DNA of 62,721 nucleotides from Paracidovorax valerianellae (lineage in GTDB: Bacteria > Pseudomonadota > Gammaproteobacteria > Burkholderiales > Burkholderiaceae_C), in the NCBI RefSeq assembly GCF_900102625.1, contig NZ_FMZC01000022.1, forward strand, positions 1 to 62,721, written 5' to 3'. Positions within the stretch are counted from its first letter, which is position 1. Every line of letters begins with the position of its first letter. The translations under genes were made by a program, and so were the position numbers. The notes under the pieces were generated by a model, which was not told the origin of the DNA, did not search any database, and was given only the letters and a program-made list of their open reading frames with translations. Shown here one piece after another: positions 46,317 through 55,176 of this stretch.

Positions 46317-48416
46317 TCAGCGCGGCAAACCGGCCTGTCCCGCGTGGCGGCGGCCGGCGACGGCTTCGGGGCTCATCCATTCACCGATGCGGTTCAACAA
46401 TTCTTCCGGCTCTACCGGCTTGGTCAGGTGGGCATCGAAACCCGCCGCGGTGGTCTTGGCCCGGTCTTGCTGGGTGCCCCAGCCCGAGAGCGCCACGATG
46501 CGTGTGCCGGCCGTGGCCGGGTCGCCGCGCAGCCGCGCCGCCACCTCGTACCCGTCCATCAACGGCATGCCCAGGTCGAGCAGCACCAGATCGGGCTTCC
46601 ATTCGCTGGCGATGCGCAGCGCCTCCAGGCCACCGGGCGCGCCCATCACGGCGTGGCCCTCCACCTTGATCAACTCCACCAGCGTGAGCAGGCCGTCCGG
46701 GTTGTCTTCGACGACCAGCACGCGGCCGTGGCTTGGCGCCGCCGGGGCTTGCCCCGGCGCCTCGGGTTCGGCCACCGCCGCCACCAGCGGCAATTCGATG
46801 CGGAACGTGCTGCCCTGGCCGATGCCGGCGCTTTCCACGCTCACCGTGCCGGCGTGCATTTCGACCAGGCTCTTCACCAGCGACAGGCCGATGCCCAGGC
46901 CGCCATGCGCCTTGCGGCCGGTGTGCGACAGCTGCGTGAACAGTTGAAAGAGCCGGCCCTGGTCCTGGGGCGGAATGCCCATGCCGTTGTCCGCCAGCTC
47001 GACGATGACGCGCGCCCCATCGACGCGGGCCGACAGCCGGATGTCGCCGCCGTCCGGCGTGTATTTGGCGGCGTTGTTCAGCAGATTCGTCACCACCTGC
47101 ACCAGCCGCGCCGGGTCGGCGTGGACGGGCGCCGACTGGCCCGGCAGTTGCATGCTGAACCGGTGGCCGGCCGCCTCCAGCCAAGGCGTGGCGGCCTCGA
47201 CGGCCTGCTCCAGCAGCGGCGCGATGTCGGTCACCTCCTGCTTCAATTCGATCAGCCCGCGGTTGATGCGGGACACATCGAGCAAATCTTCGACCAGCCG
47301 CACCAGGTGGTTCGCCTGGCGCTCGATGACTTCATGCCTGCGGGCCTGGCGCGACGCGTCCGTGTCGCGCTTGAGCAGCGTGATGGCGTACAGCATCGGC
47401 GCGATGGGATTGCGCAACTCGTGCGCCAGCGTGGCCAGGAACTCGTCCTTTCGGCGGTCCTGCTCGCGCAGCATGGCGGCGTCGCGCACGCGCTCGATGT
47501 GGGCCCAGCTGCGGTCCACGACCTCGGTGATGACGCGCAGGTCGCCGTCGGACCAGCGCCGCGGCGTGGACTGGTGCACGGCCATCATCGCCACCAGCCT
47601 CCCGCCCTTGACCAGGCCCGCGCACACGATGGCCTTGATGCCGATGGCGTTGAACATGCGACCGCCCTGGTCGTCGCCCAGTTCGCGGTCCACGTCGTGC
47701 ACCACCAGGTGGCGCCCGTTGCGCAGGTTGGACGTGGCCTGCGGGCCGAACAGATCGAGCGAATACACCCCGGCGCTGGAAGGCACGCCAGGCAGGGACC
47801 AGTCGCTGCGGATGGTGAACCGGTCGTTGTCGGGCTCGACATCGGCGTACGCGCAACGCGTGGCGCCCAAGTGCTCACCCAGCAGTTGCGCCGTGACCTG
47901 CATCACATCGACGGCATCGACCAGCGGCCGCGTGGCGTGCTCGATGCGGTCCAGCACCTGAAGGCGCCGTTGAATCTCCTGCTGCAGGGATTCGGCCTGC
48001 TTGCGCTCGGTGATGTCGATGACCGTGCCGATCGCGCGCACGCACCGGCCCGAGGCATCGAACAGGCCCCGCCCCTTGGCAGCCAGCCAGCGCACCCGGC
48101 CGTCCTCCTTGCCGATGGCGCGGTATTCCACGTCGTAGACCGTGCGCACCTCCGGGTCCTGGGCGGCCGCGAAGGCGCGGAGCACTTCAGGGGCATCGTC
48201 CGGATGCAGGCACGCCACGAAGTCGTCGAGCGTCACCTCGGCCTGCGCCGAGATGCCGAACATGGCCTTGACGATCGCGGGCCAGTACAGCGTGCCGGTG
48301 GCGACGTCCACATCCCACAAGCCCACATCCGCCGCTTCGATGGCCAGCCGCAACTGCTCCTCGCGTTCCTGCAAGGTCTTGGCGTCGGGCGTGGGGTGGG
48401 ATGGGGTTGAATTCAT
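46317..48416 (-). CDS. PAS-GAF hybrid sensor histidine kinase
   Basis: 699 aa, soluble. PAS/PAC ~18-140 (LAIEAADVGLWDVDVATG ... GTVIDITERKQAE), GAF ~165-310, HisKA with His near 332 in FLATLAHELRNPIAPM, HATPase ~435-555 (NLLNNAAKYT, GLGIGLSLVKSLVEMH), receiver ~575-690 with Asp near 614 in LVLLDLGMPLMDGYE. No HTH and no adjacent regulator gene. The signal is unknown. Confidence 0.93.
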   Translation of the reverse strand: MNSTPSHPTPDAKTLQEREEQLRLAIEAADVGLWDVDVATGTLYWPAIVKAMFGISAQAEVTLDDFVACLHPDDAPEVLRAFAAAQDPEVRTVYDVEYRAIGKEDGRVRWLAAKGRGLFDASGRCVRAIGTVIDITERKQAESLQQEIQRRLQVLDRIEHATRPLVDAVDVMQVTAQLLGEHLGATRCAYADVEPDNDRFTIRSDWSLPGVPSSAGVYSLDLFGPQATSNLRNGRHLVVHDVDRELGDDQGGRMFNAIGIKAIVCAGLVKGGRLVAMMAVHQSTPRRWSDGDLRVITEVVDRSWAHIERVRDAAMLREQDRRKDEFLATLAHELRNPIAPMLYAITLLKRDTDASRQARRHEVIERQANHLVRLVEDLLDVSRINRGLIELKQEVTDIAPLLEQAVEAATPWLEAAGHRFSMQLPGQSAPVHADPARLVQVVTNLLNNAAKYTPDGGDIRLSARVDGARVIVELADNGMGIPPQDQGRLFQLFTQLSHTGRKAHGGLGIGLSLVKSLVEMHAGTVSVESAGIGQGSTFRIELPLVAAVAEPEAPGQAPAAPSHGRVLVVEDNPDGLLTLVELIKVEGHAVMGAPGGLEALRIASEWKPDLVLLDLGMPLMDGYEVAARLRGDPATAGTRIVALSGWGTQQDRAKTTAAGFDAHLTKPVEPEELLNRIGEWMSPEAVAGRRHAGQAGLPR

Positions 48417-48578
48417 GGGGTGGCGTGCCGGGCAGTTGGGGCGCTGCCGGATTATCGGCGGCCCCGGTTCAAGCGCGGTGGAATGGCCTGGATGGCGGCG
48501 ACGGAGCCGTTGCCAAGCTGCAGGCCCGAAACGCCTACGGACTGGCCCAGCGGATTCAGAGATAGTCCGAATCCCGCA

Positions 48579-49187
48579 TCAAGCCCTACCCACGATGCGC
48601 TGAATCGCGTCATATATCTCGTTCTGCGCGTCGACGGGATCCACCTCCCCTGCCAATGCCGCAAAGGACACCGCTTCCGCAGTGCCGAGCATTGCGCGCA
48701 GTGCTACGAGTTTCAAAGGCCTCTTCGCGAAAGGCTCGAGCGCGTGGCGACACTTCTCCAGGAACAGGGCTTCGTGCTCTTTCTTCAGTGCTTCCAGCTC
48801 GGGGGCGCCAGTGAGCGCCGCGACCACTCCAGGCATTTCTGTGCCCATCGTCATCACGCAATCGACATAGCTCGAGGCAATGACTTCGGCTACCGCTGAA
48901 AGTGACTTCGTACAGGCTTTGAGCGACTCGTCCAAGAGTGCGTTTTGCCGGCTGTCGTACTCCTTGTAGAGCGCCCCCAGTAGTCCGGTGCGCGCGCCGA
49001 AATGGTCGTAGACGACGGGTTTAGTCACGCCAGCGCGCTCCGCCAAATAGCCCAGTGTCAACGCATCGCTACCTTCGCTGCGAACGATGGACCAGGCGAC
49101 ATCCATCAGCTGACGTTGCCGCGCCTCCTTGGGCAGGCGTCGCTTGATTTCACGGCCGGCGTCCGGCTCCGTCAAGTTGGTTGGCAT
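48579..49187 (-). CDS. TetR-family repressor
   Basis: 202 aa. N-terminal TetR HTH (RQRQLMDVAWSIVRSEGSDALTLGYLAERAGVTKPVVYDHFGARTGLLGALYKEYD), variable helical ligand domain after ~70. Divergent from a quinone-reductase-type gene with two palindromic sites between them, the usual self- and neighbour-repressing layout. Confidence 0.93.
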   Translation of the reverse strand: MPTNLTEPDAGREIKRRLPKEARQRQLMDVAWSIVRSEGSDALTLGYLAERAGVTKPVVYDHFGARTGLLGALYKEYDSRQNALLDESLKACTKSLSAVAEVIASSYVDCVMTMGTEMPGVVAALTGAPELEALKKEHEALFLEKCRHALEPFAKRPLKLVALRAMLGTAEAVSFAALAGEVDPVDAQNEIYDAIQRIVGRA

Positions 49188-49194
49188 AGATAAC

Positions 49195-49233
49195 TTACCA
49201 AAGGTAATTTATGGTGATAACATACCAATGGTA
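49195..49233. promoter_or_regulatory. Two TetR operators (TACC-N3-GGTA)
   Basis: TTACC-AAA-GGTAA (49195-49207) and TACC-AAT-GGTA (49223-49233) lie between the divergent tetR and reductase starts with centres 27 nt apart. Both share TACC-N3-GGTA symmetry. Confidence 0.8.
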
Positions 49234-49260
49234 GCTTAAAGAACGAACGAAAGATCTCCC

Positions 49261-49866
49261 ATGCACGCACTCATCGTCATCAGTCATCCCGACGCTCAGT
49301 CCCTTACCCACGCAGTAGCACACTCCTTTGCGAAGGGCGTTGAAGAGCTTGGCCAGCACACCACGGAATTGGTGGACCTCGCAGCAGAAGGGTTCCAGGC
49401 CGCATTCAACGCAGCGGACCGGGCGACCTTCCTTTTGAAGGCGCCTGCTCAGCCCGACGTTCTGCGCGAGCAAGAGCGCATTGACAGGTCGGATGCGCTG
49501 GTGCTTGTCTACCCGGTCTACTGGTGGTCGTTTCCAGGCCAGCTCAAGGGGTGGATCGACCGCGTTTTTTCAAACGGATGGGCCTACTCGGAAACACCGG
49601 AAGGTGCCATTGAGAAACGGCTAGGGCAGCTTGACGTCCACCTGATTGGCATCGGCGCTGCCGAGGCCGAGACCTATGCGCGACATGGCTATGACAAGGC
49701 GCTGCGCACCCAGATCGATCATGGGATCTTTGACTATTGCGGGGCAAAGGTCGTCACCTCCGAAATTCTGTATGGCATCGATAGTGAGAGCGCTGCGTCC
49801 CACATCATCAAGGCGGGTGAATTGGGCCGGAATGCGTTCGCGCAACACGCCACAGGTGTCCGCTAG
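49261..49866 (+). CDS. NAD(P)H quinone oxidoreductase, flavodoxin-like fold
   Basis: 201 aa. HALIVISHPDAQSLTHAVAHSF phosphate-binding start, DALVLVYPVYWWSFPGQLKGWIDRVFSNGWAY active-site block typical of the NQO1/MdaB/KefF group. Probably a two-electron FMN/FAD quinone or nitro reductase induced by an electrophile via the divergent TetR (inference). Confidence 0.92.
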   Translation: MHALIVISHPDAQSLTHAVAHSFAKGVEELGQHTTELVDLAAEGFQAAFNAADRATFLLKAPAQPDVLREQERIDRSDALVLVYPVYWWSFPGQLKGWIDRVFSNGWAYSETPEGAIEKRLGQLDVHLIGIGAAEAETYARHGYDKALRTQIDHGIFDYCGAKVVTSEILYGIDSESAASHIIKAGELGRNAFAQHATGVR

Positions 49867-49999
49867 CCTTCGCCGAACTGCTACGCCGCCCTCACTCCCT
49901 CCACGATTACGCCCGCACGTCGATTTTCAACTGCCAAGTGGCGAGGCGAACGCCCGCAATCCTTGGCGACAATGAGCGCTCCCTGTTTGATCGCAAGCC

Positions 50000-50398
50000 A
50001 TGTCCAAACCCCCACTCATCATCGGTCTTGACCATGTCGTTCTCACGGTGGCGAGCGCTCCGCGCACCATCGCCTTTTATGAACAGGCGCTCGGCTTCGC
50101 GGCGCGTGAGTTCAAGCCCGGCAGGCATTCGCTGCACTTCGGAAGGCAGAAGATCAATCTGCATGAGGTGGGTACTGTGGTGGACCCTAACGTGCGGCAC
50201 GCGACGCCAGGCTCGGCCGATCTGTGCTTTTTGACCTCAGCGCCTCTGGACGACGTGATGGCTCATCTGGCTGAAATGGGAGTGAGCATCGTGCAAGGCC
50301 CGGTCAACGCCACGGGTGCGAACGCTCGTTTGAGCTCGATCTACTTCTACGACCCCGATGAGAACCTGATCGAGGTTGCTAACGAATTGCCTGGCTAG
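50000..50398 (+). CDS. VOC-family (glyoxalase-like) metalloprotein
   Basis: 132 aa. Two beta-alpha-beta-beta-beta modules: GLDHVVLTVASAPRTIAFYEQALGF with a metal-ligand His, and FYDPDENLIEVANEL with the C-terminal Glu ligand; HSLHFGRQKINLHEVG lies between. The pattern is that of fosfomycin-resistance/glyoxalase-type VOC proteins; the substrate cannot be told. Confidence 0.88.
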   Translation: MSKPPLIIGLDHVVLTVASAPRTIAFYEQALGFAAREFKPGRHSLHFGRQKINLHEVGTVVDPNVRHATPGSADLCFLTSAPLDDVMAHLAEMGVSIVQGPVNATGANARLSSIYFYDPDENLIEVANELPG

Positions 50399-50490
50399 AG
50401 GCCTGCCGCCGACTTCTGTTTTTGGGCCCATTGCGGACGTTCGGAGTGCTTCAAAGCGGCCGTTGCTTAACCCTCATCGCCCAGCACGAC

Positions 50491-50976
50491 TCATGCTTGA
50501 GCGAGTTGCATTGGAACAAACGCAATGCCGTTCTTCTCCAGTCGCGCGCCGACCGCGTGAAATCCCATGCGCTCATAGAAAGCCTGTGCAAAGGGCGTTG
50601 AATTGACAGTCGTCGGCCCTGAAGCAGAAGGCCATCCATAAACCTCCTTCACATGTGCCCAAAGCGCCCTTGCGACGCCCCCTCGCTGGAACGGTTGGTC
50701 AACAAAGAGGTGGAATAGATGCATCCGATTGCGGACAGCAACAACGCCTATCAGCTGACCGCCAGCCGAACCGACGTAGTAGTCGAGCTCCGGGGCAGCG
50801 ATGTTTCGTGCAATGCCTTCAGGTCCGAGCGAACGCAAAAAACTTTCTGCACCTGAACCGTCAGCTTGCAAGAGGAAATGGTGCGCCAGCGACAGAATCA
50901 ACCCGCTGATGGCCGAAGTGTCGTCGAGCGTCGCTTTCCGTATGCACAGAGATTGGTCAGAGACCGTTTTGCTCAT
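50491..50976 (-). CDS. GNAT-family N-acetyltransferase
   Basis: 161 aa. The core acetyl-CoA site is FHLFVDQPFQRGGVARALWAHV (Q/RxxGxG/A form), followed by VNSTPFAQAFYERMGFHAVG, the GNAT motif B. N-terminal CIRKATLDDTSAISGLI. Small-molecule or protein substrate unknown. Convergent with the VOC gene. Confidence 0.9.
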   Translation of the reverse strand: MSKTVSDQSLCIRKATLDDTSAISGLILSLAHHFLLQADGSGAESFLRSLGPEGIARNIAAPELDYYVGSAGGQLIGVVAVRNRMHLFHLFVDQPFQRGGVARALWAHVKEVYGWPSASGPTTVNSTPFAQAFYERMGFHAVGARLEKNGIAFVPMQLAQA

Positions 50977-51302
50977 CTATGAAGATCCGGTGATGGCCGA
51001 TAACGGTCATCGTACAGGCTCGCCAATAGGGGCCGGCGCGGTCGATGCCAGCCCTCGTTTCGCGCGCACGAAATGGACATTTCTTGGCGAACAGGCTCGC
51101 CTTTGCTCAACGTTCGGCGGGCGCGAAATCGGCAACAACTTAAGTTCGGTAACGCGATCGCACGCATGTCCAATGGCGCACAGACAAGTGCTGCGATGCG
51201 GAGCAAGGGCTTATGGCGTTGAGCATGCCAAGTTCGATCGCATTCCGCAGCAATCCTCGCGCCAAACCACCGCCGCCGCCTACGGCGGTCAGCCCTCGGC
51301 CA
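50977..51302. other. Intergenic stretch without a recognised gene
   Basis: 326 bp between the divergently placed GNAT start and the end of the ABC exporter. No start, motif or repeat that I can support on either strand. Confidence 0.5.
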
Positions 51303-53087
51303 TCAAGCCGGCTCGAAGTCTTCCCGGGTTTCTTCCTTCGCGGTCTGCAGTGCCTGCGCTGCCGGGCCCTGCACCAGACCGGGTTGCGGCCATGCCGCAG
51401 GCGCCACGTGTCCTGCCTGTGGCGCTGCGCCGTCATTCACCACTTGACCGGCGCGCATCGTCACCACGCGGTCGGCGAGGTGGAAGTAGCGGTCGTCGTG
51501 GGATATGACGACCAGCAAGTGTCCCTTGGCCCGCAGTTCGGGCAGCAGTTCGGTGTAGAACAGGTGGCGAAAGGTCGGGTCCTGGTCGGCCGCCCATTCG
51601 TCGAACACCAGCACCGGGCGCCCTTCCAGGTAGGCATGCACCAGCGCGAGCCGCTTGCGCTGGCCGGTGGACAGGTCGGTGGTGGTGAAGACGCCGTCCT
51701 GGACCGACACCTTGTGCGCGATCTCCAGGCGCTCCAGGTACTTCTGGGCCTGGGCCTGCCCCGCGGAGCCGACCGACGCTTCGCCCAGCAGGTCTTCGAA
51801 CAGGTAGAAGTCCGAAAACACGGTGGTGAAAAGCTGCCGGTAGTCGTCCCGCGTTTCGGGCACGACGGGTTCGCCGTCCAGCACGATGGTGCCGCTTTGC
51901 GGCGCGTACAGGCCCAGCAGCAGCTTGATGAGCGTGGTCTTGCCGGAGCCGTTGTCGCCCACCACGAACACGAGCTCGCCCTTGCGCAGGCGCAGATCGA
52001 CGGGGCCGAGCACGAAGGGCTCGCCACCCGGCGGCGCATCGAAGGCGTAGCGCACGCCGCGCAACTCGATGGCATCGCCCAGGTGCGCCTCGCGCTGCTG
52101 CGCCTGCAGCGGCAGGTGCGGCTCGGGGCTGGCGAAGCGGGTGGACAGATCCGCGATGCGCTGGAACGCCACCTTCGCACGGCCCACGCCGGGCAGCGCC
52201 GAGGCGATCTGGTCCATGGGGCCTTTGAGGAACAGAAGCACCAGCACGAAGCCGCTGAGCACGGCCGGCTCGGGCGCACGCAGGGCAGCCCACCCGAGGA
52301 TGAGCGCGATCAGCAAAAAGAACAGGGCCGAGCCGAACGCGGTGGCGACCACGTAGGTGTTGATGGCGCGGCCGTTGACGGTGCGGATGCTGTCCACTAC
52401 GCGCTCGATCTGCTCGGTGAACATGCGCGCGCGACGCGTGCGGTGCATGCGCAGTTCCTTGGCACCTTCGCTGATGCCGCGGTAGGCCTTGTGCAGTTGC
52501 TCTTCGTATTCGCGCGCCTTCCAGAAGCCCGCCACGCCGCGCGACTGCGCCAGCACCTGGATCGTGGCGCCGATGGCCAGCGCCACGATGAGCACGCCGA
52601 ACAGCGGTAGCGACAGCACCGCCAGATAGATCAGGCACCCGAGCGCGATGGCCACCGCGATGAGCGTCGCCGAGAGCGCGAACACCACGTCGCTGATCAT
52701 GTCCACGTCCTGCGAGAGCACGGGCATGAGACGGTGCGTGCGATAGCGCTCCAGTGCATCGATGGGGGCGGCCAGAATCTTCTGGGCCAGCCCCTTGCGC
52801 ACTTGCGCCACCAGCCGCTGGCCCACGAAGTTGCTGGACATGTCGGAGACGACGCGGCCCGCCAGGGCACCCAGGCACAGGCAGATGAAGACCATGAGCA
52901 AACCGCCCGCCAGCCCGCCCGGCGTGTTGAGCACGCGGTTGATGGTGGCCAGCAGCGCGACGGTGGCGGCCCCCGCCCCGATGCCGGTGACGGCGGACAG
53001 GGCGATCCACGGAAGAAAAGGCTGGAGCAGGCGCCTGATTTCTGCGGCGTTGCCGCTGGGGCCATTCGGGCCGTTGGGTGGTGTCAT
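51303..53087 (-). CDS. Cyclic-peptide/siderophore ABC exporter (PvdE/SyrD type)
   Basis: 594 aa, half-size transporter. TM domain ~10-330 with six helices; ATPase ~350-560: Walker A GDNGSGKTTLIKLLL, signature LSTGQRKRLALV, Walker B VLVFDEWAADQDP, H-loop VISHDDRYF. The DEWAADQDP and STGQRKR variants mark the cyclic peptide/pyoverdine exporter family. A Pro/Ala/Gln tail follows. Start ATG 53087 precedes the first helix. Likely exports the siderophore precursor made by the neighbouring NRPS. Confidence 0.93.
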   Translation of the reverse strand: MTPPNGPNGPSGNAAEIRRLLQPFLPWIALSAVTGIGAGAATVALLATINRVLNTPGGLAGGLLMVFICLCLGALAGRVVSDMSSNFVGQRLVAQVRKGLAQKILAAPIDALERYRTHRLMPVLSQDVDMISDVVFALSATLIAVAIALGCLIYLAVLSLPLFGVLIVALAIGATIQVLAQSRGVAGFWKAREYEEQLHKAYRGISEGAKELRMHRTRRARMFTEQIERVVDSIRTVNGRAINTYVVATAFGSALFFLLIALILGWAALRAPEPAVLSGFVLVLLFLKGPMDQIASALPGVGRAKVAFQRIADLSTRFASPEPHLPLQAQQREAHLGDAIELRGVRYAFDAPPGGEPFVLGPVDLRLRKGELVFVVGDNGSGKTTLIKLLLGLYAPQSGTIVLDGEPVVPETRDDYRQLFTTVFSDFYLFEDLLGEASVGSAGQAQAQKYLERLEIAHKVSVQDGVFTTTDLSTGQRKRLALVHAYLEGRPVLVFDEWAADQDPTFRHLFYTELLPELRAKGHLLVVISHDDRYFHLADRVVTMRAGQVVNDGAAPQAGHVAPAAWPQPGLVQGPAAQALQTAKEETREDFEPA

Positions 53088-53343
53088 GCGAAAGGTCTTT
53101 CCGCCCCGGTGGCGTGCGACGCCCCGCGGCCCGGCTGGAGTGGAAGAAAAACGGCGGCCAGCGCACGGCCGCGCCGGGCGCAGCCTGAGAAGGCCTATAG
53201 CGGCACTTGCGCGCCACCCACCCCCGAGACGCAGGCCTGCCACAAATGTTCACGCACGGGCTTGGGCCCATGAAGAAGCACGCAGCGACCTAATGCTTTC
53301 GCATGCCCCGTGAACAGTTGCGGGCCTGCCGCGTCTCAGGTTC
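53088..53343. promoter_or_regulatory. Divergent promoter region of exporter and fhuF-like gene
   Basis: 256 bp, no gene. TAATGC-TTTC-GCATGC near 53291 is a loose match to the half-sites of the Fur box at 56544 and could be a weak iron-responsive site. Confidence 0.4.
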
Positions 53344-54138
53344 ATGCCCATCGTGATCCCGCTGCTGCAACCCCTGTTCCCCGGCGCGCTGGCGGAGCAC
53401 GGCACGGGCCTGCAATGCGCGCCGGTGCCGCCACACGACGCGCTGAATCTGGCGGCGCTGCTGGACGATGCCGACCGGCTGAGCGACCTGCTGCACTGCC
53501 AGGCGCAGCATCGCGGCGCGGGCGCGGGCACGGGCTCGGGCAATTTGCGCGCCGTGGCTTCGGTGTGGACACTGCACTACCTCGACCGGCTGCTGCCGCC
53601 CGTGGTGGCGGGTGCAAGTGTGTTGCAGCAACCATTCCCCATCGCGGCGCAGGACGTTTGGGTGCGGCTGGACCGGCACGGCACGGTGCTGGACTTTCAC
53701 CTCTGCACGTTGGGCTCGCCCATGCACGGGGCCAGCACCGCCGAACGCTATGCCGATCTGCTCTGGCAGCACCTCGGCCCGCTCTTCGAGCGACTGACCG
53801 AGCTGACGCGGGTGGCGCCCAAGATCCTGTGGGGCAACGCGGCGCGGCGGCTGGAACCCATCCTGGAGCAGGCCATGGTCCTGGCCGGCTCCGCCACCCC
53901 TGCAGCGGCAGACCGCGACTTCCTGCTGCACCGCCCGCACTGGCCGCAGCCCGGTGGATTGCCGCTGATCAATCCGCTATTCGGCCCGCAGCGGCAGGTG
54001 CCACGCAGCGCTGCCACTGCGCCGCTCACGCTGCACCGCCAGTGCTGCCTGTATTACCTGCTTCCCGGCGAAAGCCATTGCGGCGCGTGCCCGCTTGCAC
54101 CCCAGCATCGGCGCGCGGCTGAAGCACCGCAGGTCTGA
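53344..54138 (+). CDS. FhuF-like siderophore-iron reductase
   Basis: 264 aa. The C-terminal CCLYYLLPGESHCGACPL provides the C-C-x10-C-x2-C ligands for the [2Fe-2S] cluster of FhuF proteins. The N-terminal part (WTLHYLDRLLPPVVAGASVL) fits the IucA/FhuF-like fold. It should reduce ferric siderophore in the cytosol to release Fe2+. Confidence 0.88.
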   Translation: MPIVIPLLQPLFPGALAEHGTGLQCAPVPPHDALNLAALLDDADRLSDLLHCQAQHRGAGAGTGSGNLRAVASVWTLHYLDRLLPPVVAGASVLQQPFPIAAQDVWVRLDRHGTVLDFHLCTLGSPMHGASTAERYADLLWQHLGPLFERLTELTRVAPKILWGNAARRLEPILEQAMVLAGSATPAAADRDFLLHRPHWPQPGGLPLINPLFGPQRQVPRSAATAPLTLHRQCCLYYLLPGESHCGACPLAPQHRRAAEAPQV

Positions 54139-54306
54139 CGGCCCGGCCGGTGAACAGATGGGCGCGCCATTCGTCTTCCCGGCATGGGGCCCAGAACGGG
54201 CGCGTCCATGGCCGCGTCGATTGCCGTTTTTAGCGCGCGCCCGGCCTGCGGACGCGCTGGCGCCACCCGATCGGTTCATCCACCCTTGAATGGATTCACT
54301 CCGCAC

Positions 54307-55176
54307 ATGCCCAAGGCAAAACTCGTTTACATCCTTTCCCTGCGCAATGCCGCCGCCGATCAGGCGGGCCGGCACGTGGCCTACAAAGGGGAGCAGCGCT
54401 ATATGAAGTCTCCCCTGGAGTACCTGGCCGAAGCCCTGGACCAGACGCCGCTGGGCGACGCCTATTCGCTGGAGGGCATCGTGTTCGACGACGACCCGCA
54501 GTCCCCACGCGACCAGGCAGCGCTGCAGGCCTATGGCTTCGCCTGCGACCCCGCACGGCCATGGATCTTTCCACACGGGTTGGGCGCGCAGGGCAAGCCG
54601 CTCAAGGACCTGATGCATTCGGTGCCCTCCACCTACCGGCAGTTGCCGCGCGATTCGGCGCAGCGGGTGCCCGCCAAGCAGGACTTCGAACGCCGGCTGC
54701 GCGAGCGGCTCGATGCGCTGCAAGCCGACGTGGTGGTGCTGGACGGCCTGCTGGTCATCCTGGACGACCTCGCGCGGCCGGGCAACCCTTACTGGCGGCG
54801 CATCGCCAACATCCATCCCGGCATCACGCGGGTGGATTCGCCCTACCAGCGCCGCGGGGCCTATGCCACGCTGGACGCGCTGCACGGAGCGCGCGGCGAG
54901 AAGGTCGTCGACTGGACCACGCGCGCCATGGTCGCCGTGCCGCCGGTGACGATGACCGGTGCCTCCTTCCATTACGTGGACGCGGGCATCGACTCGGGCG
55001 ACGTGATCTTCGACGTGCTTGCCACGCCGATCGCGCCGGACGACACCATTCTGGAAATGCGCTGGAACAACTTCCAGCAAAGCCTTTTCCCAGCCCTGCA
55101 CCAGGGCCTTGCGCTGCTGGCCGAACAAGCCGAACTCATTCCACAGGAGTTGACACCCCATGCCTGCCATTCATGA
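54307..55176 (+). CDS. Hydroxyornithine N-formyltransferase
   Basis: 289 aa. Formyl-transferase Rossmann half with VVVLDGLLVILDDL, then WRRIANIHPGITRVDSPYQRRGAYATLDAL, which carries the catalytic N-x-H-P block, and FHYVDAGIDSGDVIFD, the catalytic Asp region of 10-formyl-THF-dependent enzymes such as PvdF. It supplies the formyl group for N5-formyl-N5-hydroxyornithine. Start ATG 54307 (MPKAKLVYIL). Overlaps the monooxygenase gene by 17 nt. Confidence 0.9.
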   Translation: MPKAKLVYILSLRNAAADQAGRHVAYKGEQRYMKSPLEYLAEALDQTPLGDAYSLEGIVFDDDPQSPRDQAALQAYGFACDPARPWIFPHGLGAQGKPLKDLMHSVPSTYRQLPRDSAQRVPAKQDFERRLRERLDALQADVVVLDGLLVILDDLARPGNPYWRRIANIHPGITRVDSPYQRRGAYATLDALHGARGEKVVDWTTRAMVAVPPVTMTGASFHYVDAGIDSGDVIFDVLATPIAPDDTILEMRWNNFQQSLFPALHQGLALLAEQAELIPQELTPHACHS

